A stretch of DNA of 64,000 nucleotides from JAQVEM01 sp964610315. GTDB lineage: Bacteria; Actinomycetota; Humimicrobiia; Humimicrobiales; Humimicrobiaceae. Below, piece by piece: positions 37,949 through 46,330 of this stretch (position 1 is its first letter; the number at the start of each line of letters is the position of its first letter). A program made the translations under genes and the position numbers. The stretch spans positions 1-64,000 of the forward strand of contig CAZSVM010000003.1 in the NCBI GenBank assembly GCA_964610315.1, written 5' to 3'. Under the pieces are notes generated by a model. It did not search any database and was not told the DNA's origin. It was given only the letters and a program-made list of their open reading frames with translations.

Positions 37949-39076
37949 TTATTCTACGATATCAATCTTTGTACTTTCATTAAACGGTTCTTCTTCGCCC
38001 CGATTGATGGCTTCCTGCGATTTGGATCTGTATTCCTGGGCTAAAAGATGCCTCTGGTTTAAATTCAATACTGCATTAAAATTATCTATAGCTTCAGAGT
38101 AATATTTCAATCTGTACATTACCAGGCCCTGCTTGAATTGTTCATCTACTATTCCCTGGATATTGGTAACTCCATTTTTGCTGAGCATTCCGCTTATATC
38201 GGTACTAGGTCTCAGGAAATTAATATTTTCAGTTGGTCCCATAGTTAGTATTCCAATTACTTTTCCATCCTCACTTAAAACAGGACTTCCGCTATTACCG
38301 GGAGTTGCGGTTATATCAACCTGTATTACCTCAGTTCCTCCTACCATCTTCTTTGCACTGGTTACACCAGACGACACGGTTGGGGTCATGATACTTTCCC
38401 AGCTGATGCCAGCTTGCCAGGGATATCCAATTATAGTAATGCTATCTTGAACCTCAATCATAGAAGAATCACCCAGTATTACACTGGAAAGCGATCTTCC
38501 GGTAACCGGTGTCGTTTTAAGTATGGCTATATCTCTCTGCTCCCGGGGACTGAAATCAATTACCTCTGCCCGGGTATAATTTTCATCGGGATTATCGGGA
38601 AGGCCGGCGGTTGCGGTGTTAAATTGCACCCAGACTTCTCTATCCGGATCCGGCCCATTTTCGCCTTCGATTCTGAAGGTATTATAAGCATTACTCCAGT
38701 CATCATCGGTAAACGTAGTAGTATCATAGTAATCATTAATATATGCTTCTATAATTGCATATTTAATATCATCAATAGGGATATCTATCACATGGCCAGC
38801 TGTGACTACATGACCGGTGTCCGGGTTTACACAGAATCCGGTTCCCCCCAAAGGTCCGTAGTAATATTGCTCACTCCACTCATCATACCAGGCATCATAT
38901 ACATAGGCATAATAATAAGTAGTGATATAACAGACAGCGGATTGTGCTAAAATGGATCTATCCTGAGAAGTAAGTTCGTATGAAACTTCTCTTGTACAAC
39001 CTAAGGCTGAAATACTAAACAGAAAAATCAAAACGAAAAAAAGAATCAGCCACTTGATTATTTTTTTATTCATCAT
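37949..39076 (-). CDS. Trypsin-like serine protease, predicted lipoprotein
   Basis: 375 residues. Residues 1-27 are a signal peptide with lipobox SALGC (Cys27), so the protein should be anchored outside the membrane. Catalytic triad: His95 in TAGHVID, Asp182 in RDIAILK and Ser262 in TPGNSGSPV, the HtrA/trypsin pattern. An insert around 55-75 is rich in Tyr and Trp; 110-145 and 155-170 are rich in Asp and Asn. About 310-350 looks like one or two TPR-like helices (GLVMYRLKYYSEAIDNFN), and no PDZ domain is seen. Monocistronic, with a hairpin after it. Confidence 0.85.
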   Translation of the reverse strand: MMNKKIIKWLILFFVLIFLFSISALGCTREVSYELTSQDRSILAQSAVCYITTYYYAYVYDAWYDEWSEQYYYGPLGGTGFCVNPDTGHVVTAGHVIDIPIDDIKYAIIEAYINDYYDTTTFTDDDWSNAYNTFRIEGENGPDPDREVWVQFNTATAGLPDNPDENYTRAEVIDFSPREQRDIAILKTTPVTGRSLSSVILGDSSMIEVQDSITIIGYPWQAGISWESIMTPTVSSGVTSAKKMVGGTEVIQVDITATPGNSGSPVLSEDGKVIGILTMGPTENINFLRPSTDISGMLSKNGVTNIQGIVDEQFKQGLVMYRLKYYSEAIDNFNAVLNLNQRHLLAQEYRSKSQEAINRGEEEPFNESTKIDIVE

Positions 39077-39262
39077 TACACCACTCCAATTAATTAATAA
39101 TTAATATTAGTTATTTTTAAACATATATTATATTTTAAATTATATTTTCTTTTTTTCAGATAGTCAATAAAATTATTAAAATATTATTATATTTTTAATA
39201 ATACTTATTATAAAATAATTTTATAAGTAATTATGAAAAAAAATTTCTATATAACAAATCCG

Positions 39263-40381
39263 TTAACCGCTTAAAATCTTCCTATAATACTCCATATACT
39301 GAGGAACTATTATTTTGCTGTCAAAAAATTTCGCTCTTTTTCTGGCTTCCATGCCCATTTTAAGCTTAACCTCTTTATTCTGGAGTATATTTATAGCTGC
39401 TTCACTCATAGAAATTATATCGGCCGGATTAAAAATAAAACCTGATTTTCCATGCTCTATTACTTCTTTAAGTCCCCCCACATCAGTGCCTATAACCGGT
39501 ACCCCGCAACTTAATGCTTCCAGCGCGGAAAGTCCAAATCCTTCACTTTTGGAAGGAAGCATATAAATATCACTGATGCTTAGAAGCGGTATTATATTTT
39601 CCTGTATACCCAGGAACAATACCTTATTTTCCAGGTTTAATTTACCTACCATATTTCTAATTCTGCATAAATCAGGCCCATCGCCCACAAGCAGCAATTT
39701 ACTTTTTACTTCCCTGCTGACCTTGCAGAATACTTTTATTATGTTTTCTATTCTTTTAACCGGTCTGAAATTGGAAATATGCATAATCACCATATCGTCC
39801 TTATCTATGAAACCAATATTTTCTCTATCAACCTTTATTTTCTTATACCTCTCCGTATCCACAAAATTGTAAATTACTTCCATTTCCCTGTTTATTTTAA
39901 AAACTCTGGCAGTGATTTCCTTGAGATAATTCGAAACACAGGTAACTCCATCGCTTTCTTCGATGCTAAATTTTGTAATTCTATAAAAAGACTGATGGTT
40001 GCCTACCAGAGTTATGTCGGTACCATGCAGGGTGGTTATGAATTTTATCTTCCGGTTGCCTATTATTTTTTGGGCCAGATAAGCCGAAGTAGCATGAGGC
40101 ATGGCATAATGTACATGCAGCAGATCCAGGTTTTCGGATTCTATGACCTCAGCCATTTTCGCACTCAGCGACAAACTGTAGGGAGGATACTTGAAAAGAG
40201 GATACTGAAGCATTTCAACTTCATGGAAAAAAATGTTTTTATTAAATCTATTTAACCTGAATGGCAGACCATAACTTATAAAATGAATTTTATGACCTTT
40301 ATTCGCCAGTTCCATACCCAGTTCAGTAGCAACAGCTCCGCTTCCGCCATAAGTTGGGTAGCAGGTTATTCCAATATTCAT
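39263..40381 (-). CDS. bshA: N-acetyl-alpha-D-glucosaminyl L-malate synthase
   Basis: GT4-family glycosyltransferase, first enzyme of bacillithiol synthesis, joining UDP-GlcNAc and L-malate. 372 residues. CYPTYGGSGAVATELG at the start, PLFKYPPYSLSLSAKMAEV and LLHVHYAMPHATSAYLAQ near 95 are the specific BshA marks; the nucleotide-sugar Glu lies in SKSEGFGLSALEALSCG. It follows bshB and bshC in the same orientation. Confidence 0.95.
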   Translation of the reverse strand: MNIGITCYPTYGGSGAVATELGMELANKGHKIHFISYGLPFRLNRFNKNIFFHEVEMLQYPLFKYPPYSLSLSAKMAEVIESENLDLLHVHYAMPHATSAYLAQKIIGNRKIKFITTLHGTDITLVGNHQSFYRITKFSIEESDGVTCVSNYLKEITARVFKINREMEVIYNFVDTERYKKIKVDRENIGFIDKDDMVIMHISNFRPVKRIENIIKVFCKVSREVKSKLLLVGDGPDLCRIRNMVGKLNLENKVLFLGIQENIIPLLSISDIYMLPSKSEGFGLSALEALSCGVPVIGTDVGGLKEVIEHGKSGFIFNPADIISMSEAAINILQNKEVKLKMGMEARKRAKFFDSKIIVPQYMEYYRKILSG

Positions 40382-40486
40382 CTTATAAATTTACCTGTAT
40401 ATTATTTGTTAATGTTTTAAATCTCTGAAAACGATATTGCCAAACCCGATTTATCTGGCTTCTATAATTTTTTAATCACCTTAATC

Positions 40487-41224
40487 TTATTTAAGATATT
40501 TAAAAAATTCCAGAGGATCGTCTATTTTAACGCTATACTCTATATAGTAAGGCTCTCCGTATTCCGCTCTTATTTTTAATCCCGAACATTGATGCCTGCT
40601 ATTAATTATGTCAAAGAAATATTTGGAAGCTATATGGGTCACTACTTCTTTTCTTATGGCGCTATAAAACTGGGACTTATAGGCGCCCACTGCTTTTGAT
40701 TTCCTTTCATAGTACCGGCTTATATCCACTATAAAACTGGGCCTGAATTCATAATGAAGCATATAGTTAATCACCAGATAAGGCCGGTGAGCATCAAGGT
40801 CAGTTTTAAACTTTTTAAGTCCGGAAATAAAAATGGAATCCTTCAGCAATTTATAGGAGTTCTCATGATCGGGATGCCTGTCTTTCCAGAAAGGCATAAG
40901 AACCAAATCAGGCTTATATTTTCTTATAACTTTTATTACCTTTAACCTGCTATCGAAATCATTTCTTATATTGGTATCTTCAAGTTTAAGGTTCTCTCTT
41001 ATATCCAATCCCAGTATTTTCGATGCCTCCTCCGTTTCCTTCTGTCTTATCTCCAGATTGCCGTTGGTAGAGAGTTCGGCTCTGGTAAGATCGATTATTC
41101 CTGTCTTATACCCTTTATCCTTTAATTTTAAAAGAAGTCCTCCACAACCCATCTCTGCATCATCGGGATGGGGACTGAAAGCAATGGTATCTATTTTCAT
41201 TTCTTCTTTGGTATCTTTTTTCAT
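40487..41224 (-). CDS. bshB1: N-acetylglucosaminyl malate deacetylase
   Basis: Zinc deacetylase of the LmbE/PIG-L family, second step of bacillithiol synthesis. 245 residues. Metal residues lie in AFSPHPDDAEMGCGG (HPDD near 18-21), and LTRAELSTNGNLEIRQKE with HPDHENSY gives the later His. The start with GAGG is the first ATG; an internal ATG eight codons on begins directly at the conserved KIDTIAFSPHPDD. It lies between bshC (28 bases) and bshA. Confidence 0.93.
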   Translation of the reverse strand: MKKDTKEEMKIDTIAFSPHPDDAEMGCGGLLLKLKDKGYKTGIIDLTRAELSTNGNLEIRQKETEEASKILGLDIRENLKLEDTNIRNDFDSRLKVIKVIRKYKPDLVLMPFWKDRHPDHENSYKLLKDSIFISGLKKFKTDLDAHRPYLVINYMLHYEFRPSFIVDISRYYERKSKAVGAYKSQFYSAIRKEVVTHIASKYFFDIINSRHQCSGLKIRAEYGEPYYIEYSVKIDDPLEFFKYLK

Positions 41225-41252
41225 TTTACTTGCCTCTTCACATGTATTATAT

Positions 41253-42920
41253 TCAGATAATCTCCAAAAATTTATGGGAGAAATCCAATGGTTCTATAAT
41301 AGAATATAAATTATTTATAAATTCAAATCCATATTTATTTAAATAAGTTATTATACTGATTTCCCGTTCCTGTAAATTATTGTTCGGAAAAATGTTTATA
41401 TAAACCTTATTTACACTTTCAATTGTAAATTCATTCTGTCTTTTCAATTCGGAATATATCTTTTTATTCAGAACTCCAATTTCTTTTTTTAAATTTCTCT
41501 TAATTCTATCAAAAGAGCTAGAAATATTCATTTCGAAATCCATAAAAATCTTCTCAAGCTCCTCCAGCCTTGTCTGAATATCATTTCCCAGGGTCTTCAT
41601 TAATTCGGGAAGATTTATTTTTGTCTTTTCATCAATTTCCTGTTTTATAATCTCTTCTTTCCCGGATTCTAATTTTTTATTGGTAATTTGTAATTTGGTA
41701 AGTGTTTTTCCTATACTCTTTTCGATTATGGTTGCCGAAAATCTGGGATATATAACAGGCATTTCCAAATGGTAAATGTCATATACCGGTTTCAACTGTG
41801 CAAAATAACCGATTTCTCCCGGACCGCTGATTGAACACAGTACCGGAAACAGCCTGTCCTGTAGTAATGGCCTCAAAACCACATTAAGACTAATATTTGA
41901 AGGATTTTTCCTAAAAAGGTTCTGTAACTCCTGTCTGCCGTATCTTTTACCTTCGATTTCAAACCAATTCTTATCGTCCGAATATATCTTATAGCGGATA
42001 CCTTCTCTGCAGTAAAAAAAATTAAGAGTTTCCGGTATAGAATCCAATTGATGGTGATAATTAAGCTCATCAAGCTTCTTACCGGCAGAGTTTATAAAAT
42101 TACTCATCTGGCAATGGTTATCCGCATCGAATTCCAGCAAATCAAAACTTAATTTTTTCAGCTCGATGTCAGCAGGATCTATAATTACAATACCGTAATC
42201 CGAAAACATACCGGTAATAACGTCTGAAAAAAAAGTAGAAATACTTATTTTTGTTCTGGCAGCAGAATCATTTTTAAAAGCTTCCGTTATTCTGTTTTTA
42301 TAAAAGTCAATAATCTTTGATTTAAAATCCGTAGGATAAAGGATATCCTCAAGTCTTCTGACTACCTCTTCAAATTTATTTGAGGAAATGTAAATATCGG
42401 AGTACCTGTTTTTCCGGCTGAAATCCAGCAGATCAAGTTTTATATTTACCAGCTCATTATCACCGATTATGTTTAAATCATCTACCTGACTTAAATCGCT
42501 GTCATCTGACGCATTCCAGAAACAGGGAATTATAGGTATTTTTAATTCTTCCTGAAAAAAATTGCTTAACTTCAATATAGTAAGTATTTTAAAAATTATG
42601 AACAATGGTCCGCTTAAAAACCCCGGCTGCTGACCCCCCACAATAACTGCAGAGTTTTTGCTTTTAAATTTTTCTATATTCTCCAGAGTTTTCGGGCCGC
42701 ATCCAATACTCTTGTTATAATTTTTTAAAAACTCATAAACTTTCAATCGGTTTTTCTCTTCATAGCTAGATTGAAGGTAATGAAGTCTTTTCCGGTAACT
42801 TTCCGGTTTTCTGTAATCATACTGATAAAATTCGCCGATTCTTTCAAAATTAAAAATATAATCTTTATAAAGATTATGATAATAAAATCTTCCGGCATTT
42901 ATTCGTTTTGACTTAATCAT
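41253..42920 (-). CDS. bshC: Bacillithiol cysteine-adding enzyme
   Basis: Adds cysteine to GlcN-malate in the last step of bacillithiol synthesis. 555 residues, near the family's usual 530-545. VIVGGQQPGFLSGPLF (about 92-107), FWNASDDSDLSQVDD around 140 and GPGEIGYFAQLKPVYD near 370 match BshC. The C-terminal third is a long coiled coil. First gene of the bshC-bshB-bshA group; an 85-base divergent promoter region separates it from the IscU-MnmA gene. Confidence 0.93.
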   Translation of the reverse strand: MIKSKRINAGRFYYHNLYKDYIFNFERIGEFYQYDYRKPESYRKRLHYLQSSYEEKNRLKVYEFLKNYNKSIGCGPKTLENIEKFKSKNSAVIVGGQQPGFLSGPLFIIFKILTILKLSNFFQEELKIPIIPCFWNASDDSDLSQVDDLNIIGDNELVNIKLDLLDFSRKNRYSDIYISSNKFEEVVRRLEDILYPTDFKSKIIDFYKNRITEAFKNDSAARTKISISTFFSDVITGMFSDYGIVIIDPADIELKKLSFDLLEFDADNHCQMSNFINSAGKKLDELNYHHQLDSIPETLNFFYCREGIRYKIYSDDKNWFEIEGKRYGRQELQNLFRKNPSNISLNVVLRPLLQDRLFPVLCSISGPGEIGYFAQLKPVYDIYHLEMPVIYPRFSATIIEKSIGKTLTKLQITNKKLESGKEEIIKQEIDEKTKINLPELMKTLGNDIQTRLEELEKIFMDFEMNISSSFDRIKRNLKKEIGVLNKKIYSELKRQNEFTIESVNKVYINIFPNNNLQEREISIITYLNKYGFEFINNLYSIIEPLDFSHKFLEII

Positions 42921-43005
42921 TGAGTATAGAATATAAAACTTATGAAATTAAAAACTAATATGTATAATATTATCATATAATTATCCAGGTAAATAAAGAA
43001 CTCTT

Positions 43006-44475
43006 ATGGAAAATTTAAATTCGAATTTAATAAAACATTTTGAAAAACCACATAACGTCGGAGAAATATCAAATCCTGATGCGGCAGGTATAAGCGGCAG
43101 GATTTCCTGCCCCGGTCATATAAGGTTTACTGCAAAAATAAATAAAAATATAATAAGTGATGTAAAATTTAAAGCATTGGGCTGTAATTATACCATTGCT
43201 GCGGCAAGTTATCTTACCACTCTCATCAAAAATAAGGATATTCTTGAGTCCACTCTCATAACCGAAAAAGAAATAGAAGAATATCTGGGAAAATTTCCAA
43301 AAGAGAAAAAATATGTTCTTGATATGGCCATAAGTGCTCTTACCAATTTAATTACTGACTATATTTCTAAGTCTCATACTGCAAACATCTACCAAAAAAA
43401 CAATAAGAGAGTTGCAGCAGCTATGAGTGGAGGAATTGACAGCTCCATGGCTGCGAAAATTCTAAAAGATCATGGCTGGGAGGTAATTGGTGTCACCATG
43501 AAACTGCTGCCGGATGATTTTGACTGGAAAAATAATATCAAAACCTGCTGTTCCTATAAAGATATTAAAACAGCAAGGAAAGTGGCACTTAAATTGAACA
43601 TTCCTCATATAGTACTGGACTTAATTCATCCCTTTCAGGAAAAAATAATTGATCCCTTTTGTCTTGAATATAAGAAAGGCCATACCCCTAATCCCTGTGT
43701 GGAATGTAATAGAAATATTAAATTTGGAATCCTTCTGAAAAAAATAAAAATCCTGGGAGCAAGCTATCTTGCCACCGGTCATTATTGCAGAATAGAAAAA
43801 TTACCGGCTTCCCGGTTATACAAAATTAAAAAAGGAATGGATGAAAGTAAAGACCAGAGCTATGTATTATGGAAACTTAGCCAGGATCAGATATCCCGTA
43901 TCAAGACACCTATGGGTGAATTTTCAAAAAATAATATAAAAAAGGAAATTAAAAAATTTTTCCCTTTTTTAAAGAAAAAGAGTGAAAGTCAGGATATCTG
44001 CTTTATACCGGAAAATAATTACCATTCATTCCTTAAGTCAAAAATCAAAAATATAAGAGAAGGACCCATATTGAATACCGGAGGGAAAATTATCGGTACC
44101 CATAAAGGATACCTCTTTTATACTATCGGCCAGAGAAAGGGTCTGGGGATAAGTTATTCAAAACCACTTTACGTAAAGGAAATAATACCGGAAAAAAACA
44201 TTATTATAGCTGGCGAAGAAAAAGATATACTGCAGAAAACATTGAAAGTTAAAAATACCAGTTTTATTGCCGGCAGTCCTCTGGCCAATATCTTTAAGGC
44301 TATGGTTAAAGTAAGATATAATTCCAGAGAAGCTCCGGCCAAAATAAAAATTACCGGTAAAAAAACAGCCCTTATAACCTTTGATGAATCTCAGAAAGCC
44401 ATTACTCCTGGCCAGTCAGCTGTTTTCTATGATGGTGATATACTTTTAGGAGGAGGAGTAATTACCAAATTGTAG
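43006..44475 (+). CDS. mnmA: tRNA 2-thiouridylase fused to an IscU-like domain
   Basis: 489 residues. Residues 1-122 are IscU/NifU-N-like: KPHNVGEISNPDAAG, with Cys35 (CPGH in place of CGD) and Cys60 (KALGCNYTIAAASY) matching two scaffold cysteines; the third (HCS in IscU) is V104/L105. Residues 135-489 are MnmA: PP-loop SGGIDSS 141-147, first cysteine C231 in NPCVECNR, second C332 in SQDICFIP. MnmA makes 2-thiouridine at the wobble position of Lys, Glu and Gln tRNAs. The fused domain may deliver sulfur or hold a cluster. No Shine-Dalgarno site is seen; divergent from the bsh genes. Confidence 0.93.
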   Translation: MENLNSNLIKHFEKPHNVGEISNPDAAGISGRISCPGHIRFTAKINKNIISDVKFKALGCNYTIAAASYLTTLIKNKDILESTLITEKEIEEYLGKFPKEKKYVLDMAISALTNLITDYISKSHTANIYQKNNKRVAAAMSGGIDSSMAAKILKDHGWEVIGVTMKLLPDDFDWKNNIKTCCSYKDIKTARKVALKLNIPHIVLDLIHPFQEKIIDPFCLEYKKGHTPNPCVECNRNIKFGILLKKIKILGASYLATGHYCRIEKLPASRLYKIKKGMDESKDQSYVLWKLSQDQISRIKTPMGEFSKNNIKKEIKKFFPFLKKKSESQDICFIPENNYHSFLKSKIKNIREGPILNTGGKIIGTHKGYLFYTIGQRKGLGISYSKPLYVKEIIPEKNIIIAGEEKDILQKTLKVKNTSFIAGSPLANIFKAMVKVRYNSREAPAKIKITGKKTALITFDESQKAITPGQSAVFYDGDILLGGGVITKL

Positions 44476-44488
44476 TATTCCATTTTTC

Positions 44489-44764
44489 TCAATCTTCTAT
44501 TCCCCAGTACTCTTCTGCTTCTTCCTCCATTTTTGTGAGCCGATCATAATAATCCGGAAACTCATTCAGATGAGCTAAAGCAATTTTACCGGTTATCAGA
44601 GGATCGTCATTGGAAACATTGGTATTTGGATCGACTTTACCATGTTCCAGTTCAACATCCATCCCTACCCTAAACTGTTCTACATCAAATTTGGACCAGT
44701 CAATTCCAAGTTTCTCTCCGATTTCTATTGCTTCTTCAGCAGAAAAATGCTTCTTGATAGTCAC
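44489..44764 (-). CDS. DUF5661-like small protein
   Basis: 91 residues, acidic. Helical N-terminal half with EEAIEIGEKLGIDWSKFDVEQFRVGMDVELEHG, then DPLITGKIALAHLNEFPDYYDRL, the pattern of DUF5661 proteins often found in phage or stress contexts. GTG start with GGGAG upstream. No known function; not obviously linked to its neighbours. Confidence 0.7.
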   Translation of the reverse strand: MTIKKHFSAEEAIEIGEKLGIDWSKFDVEQFRVGMDVELEHGKVDPNTNVSNDDPLITGKIALAHLNEFPDYYDRLTKMEEEAEEYWGIED

Positions 44765-44892
44765 TTAAAACTCCCATTCTATTAAATTTTATAAATAATA
44801 AAAATATGAAACCATATTCAAAAAAAATTATAAAATACTTAACTCTAATTACAAGTATTTTAAAAATTTAACTAAAAATTTTAAAAATGCTA

Positions 44893-44921
44893 TTGACATT
44901 AAAATTACTATTTGTTATATT
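44893..44921 (+). promoter_or_regulatory. Sigma-70-type promoter
   Basis: TTGACA (44893-44898), 17-base spacer, TATATT (44916-44921); near-consensus boxes at ideal spacing. It would start a transcript near 44928, into the structured region below. Confidence 0.7.
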
Positions 44922-44927
44922 AAATTT

Positions 44928-45098
44928 GACCTTAAAACAGGAGGTAACTTTCAGAATTAACTGAAATTTACAAACGAAAGAATGTAAAAAGTAAGTAATA
45001 ATTCTAAAAGAACCCGAGAAAAGTTTTAGGGTTAGGACCCCAAGATGTTCAGTAGCCTAAGGCGTGAGCTAAGGTAAAAGATAACTTGGGGTTTTTTT
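44928..45098 (+). ncRNA. Candidate attenuator or small RNA upstream of ilvE
   Basis: About 170 bases from the promoter to a terminator. A hairpin TTTCAG/CTGAAA (44949-44966) comes first. Then four segments can pair in turn: AACCC (45011-45015), GGGTT (45029-45033), ACCCC (45037-45041) and GGGGT (45088-45092). Pairs 1:2, 2:3 and 3:4 exclude one another, the logic of an attenuator. Stems 1:2 and 2:3 are only 4-5 bp. No riboswitch or T-box consensus is recognised. It may equally be a free small RNA. Confidence 0.5.
45037..45098 (+). terminator. Rho-independent terminator of the RNA
   Basis: Arms ACCCCAAG (45037-45044) and CTTGGGGT (45085-45092), then seven T. The 40-base loop has an inner TAGC/GCTA stem. 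Confidence 0.75.
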
Positions 45099-45359
45099 AT
45101 TCTTAATTATTTTCCCTGTATTCCTTTTTCCCTGCTCTTTTATTTCATCCGGTTTTTATTTATCCTACTTTTTTATTATATATATCTTTAAATGCATGAT
45201 ATACATTTAAATAAATGATTTTTTTATTCTGAATTTTAAATTTACTTTTTTGGTGAGCTTTATACCTGCGTTCCATTTCGATTACCATTTAATATTAATT
45301 GCAAAATGAGATTAAAATAAGTAAAATATTAAAAATTATAATCTACATAAGAGGAAATT

Positions 45360-46280
45360 ATGCCCAGTCCCGGATATGCTTTTTTTGAAGGTAAAATAGT
45401 TCCCATAGAAGAAGCCAAAATAGATATTAGAACCAATGCCCTGCAGTACGGTACTGCAGTTTTTGAAGGGATCAGAAGTTACTGGAACCAAAAAACCAAA
45501 ACCAGTTATGTCTTCAGAATGGAAGATCACTACAAAAGGCTTCTTTTGAATTCCAGAATAATGATGATAGAAATTAAATATTCCATACAAGAACTCTGTG
45601 ACATAACCATAGAATTGTTAAAGAAAGAGAAATACACAGAAGACTGTTATGTAAGACCATTTGCCTATAACAGCGGCCTAAACATAGGACCTAAATTAAT
45701 CGGCAATAAACAGGACCTCTTTATATACTCCATACCCCTTGGAGAATATCTGGACATAAGTAAACCGATAAGTGTATGTATCTCCTCCTGGGAACGCGTC
45801 CCTGATAATGTTATTCCACCACGGGCAAAAATATCCGGTTCATATGTGAATGCCGCATTCCAGAAAACGGAAGCGCTCCTGAATGGTTACGATGAAGCTC
45901 TGGTTTTAACTAACGATGGGAAACACGTAAGCGAAGGAAGTGCTATGAATGTTTTTATGGTCAGGAACGGTAATTTAATTACCCCGCCGGTTACCGACGA
46001 TATACTGGAAGGAATTACTAGAGATACAGTAATAAAACTTTCTCTGGAAGTCGAAAATATTAAAGTTATAGAAAGGTCCATAGATAGAACGGAGCTTTAT
46101 ACAGCCGATGAATTATTTTTCTGCGGGACGGGAGCGCAGATTTCTCCCATAGGATATGTGGATAAACGCCCTGTCGGGAACGGTAAAATGGGCCCCGTAA
46201 CAAAAAGACTGCAGGATCTCTATTTTAAAGTAGTAAAAAATGAAGTTAAAGAATATTCAGTCTGGTGCCGGAAAGTCTAA
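45360..46280 (+). CDS. ilvE: Branched-chain amino acid aminotransferase
   Basis: Fold-type IV PLP enzyme that makes valine, leucine and isoleucine from their keto acids. 306 residues. Opening YAFFEGKIVPIEEAKIDI, LQYGTAVFEGIRSY, PLP Lys in VNAAFQKTEALLNGYDEAL near 159, and EGSAMNVFMV. AGAGGA precedes the ATG. The ilv/leu genes are 8 kb away on the other strand, so it is regulated separately, possibly through the RNA upstream. Confidence 0.95.
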   Translation: MPSPGYAFFEGKIVPIEEAKIDIRTNALQYGTAVFEGIRSYWNQKTKTSYVFRMEDHYKRLLLNSRIMMIEIKYSIQELCDITIELLKKEKYTEDCYVRPFAYNSGLNIGPKLIGNKQDLFIYSIPLGEYLDISKPISVCISSWERVPDNVIPPRAKISGSYVNAAFQKTEALLNGYDEALVLTNDGKHVSEGSAMNVFMVRNGNLITPPVTDDILEGITRDTVIKLSLEVENIKVIERSIDRTELYTADELFFCGTGAQISPIGYVDKRPVGNGKMGPVTKRLQDLYFKVVKNEVKEYSVWCRKV

Positions 46281-46330
46281 AAGCCATATATAAAAAACCA
46301 TAAATATAAAAATTCTAACCCGTTCACTCA

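Larger units (their letters stand above)
44765..45359. other. 595-base intergenic region upstream of ilvE
   Basis: Contains the promoter, RNA candidate and terminator listed next. The 260 bases from 45100 to ilvE are A+T-rich and show no further structure except SD AGAGGA before the ilvE ATG. Confidence 0.6.

Noticed and set aside
44928..45098. T-box or SAM riboswitch identity for the RNA before ilvE
   Set aside because: The T-box AGGGTGG core and SAM-type motifs are absent, so no class is assigned.
45336..45590. Minus-strand frame covering the ilvE start
   Set aside because: Opposes a well-supported gene with conserved IlvE sequence; no own signals.
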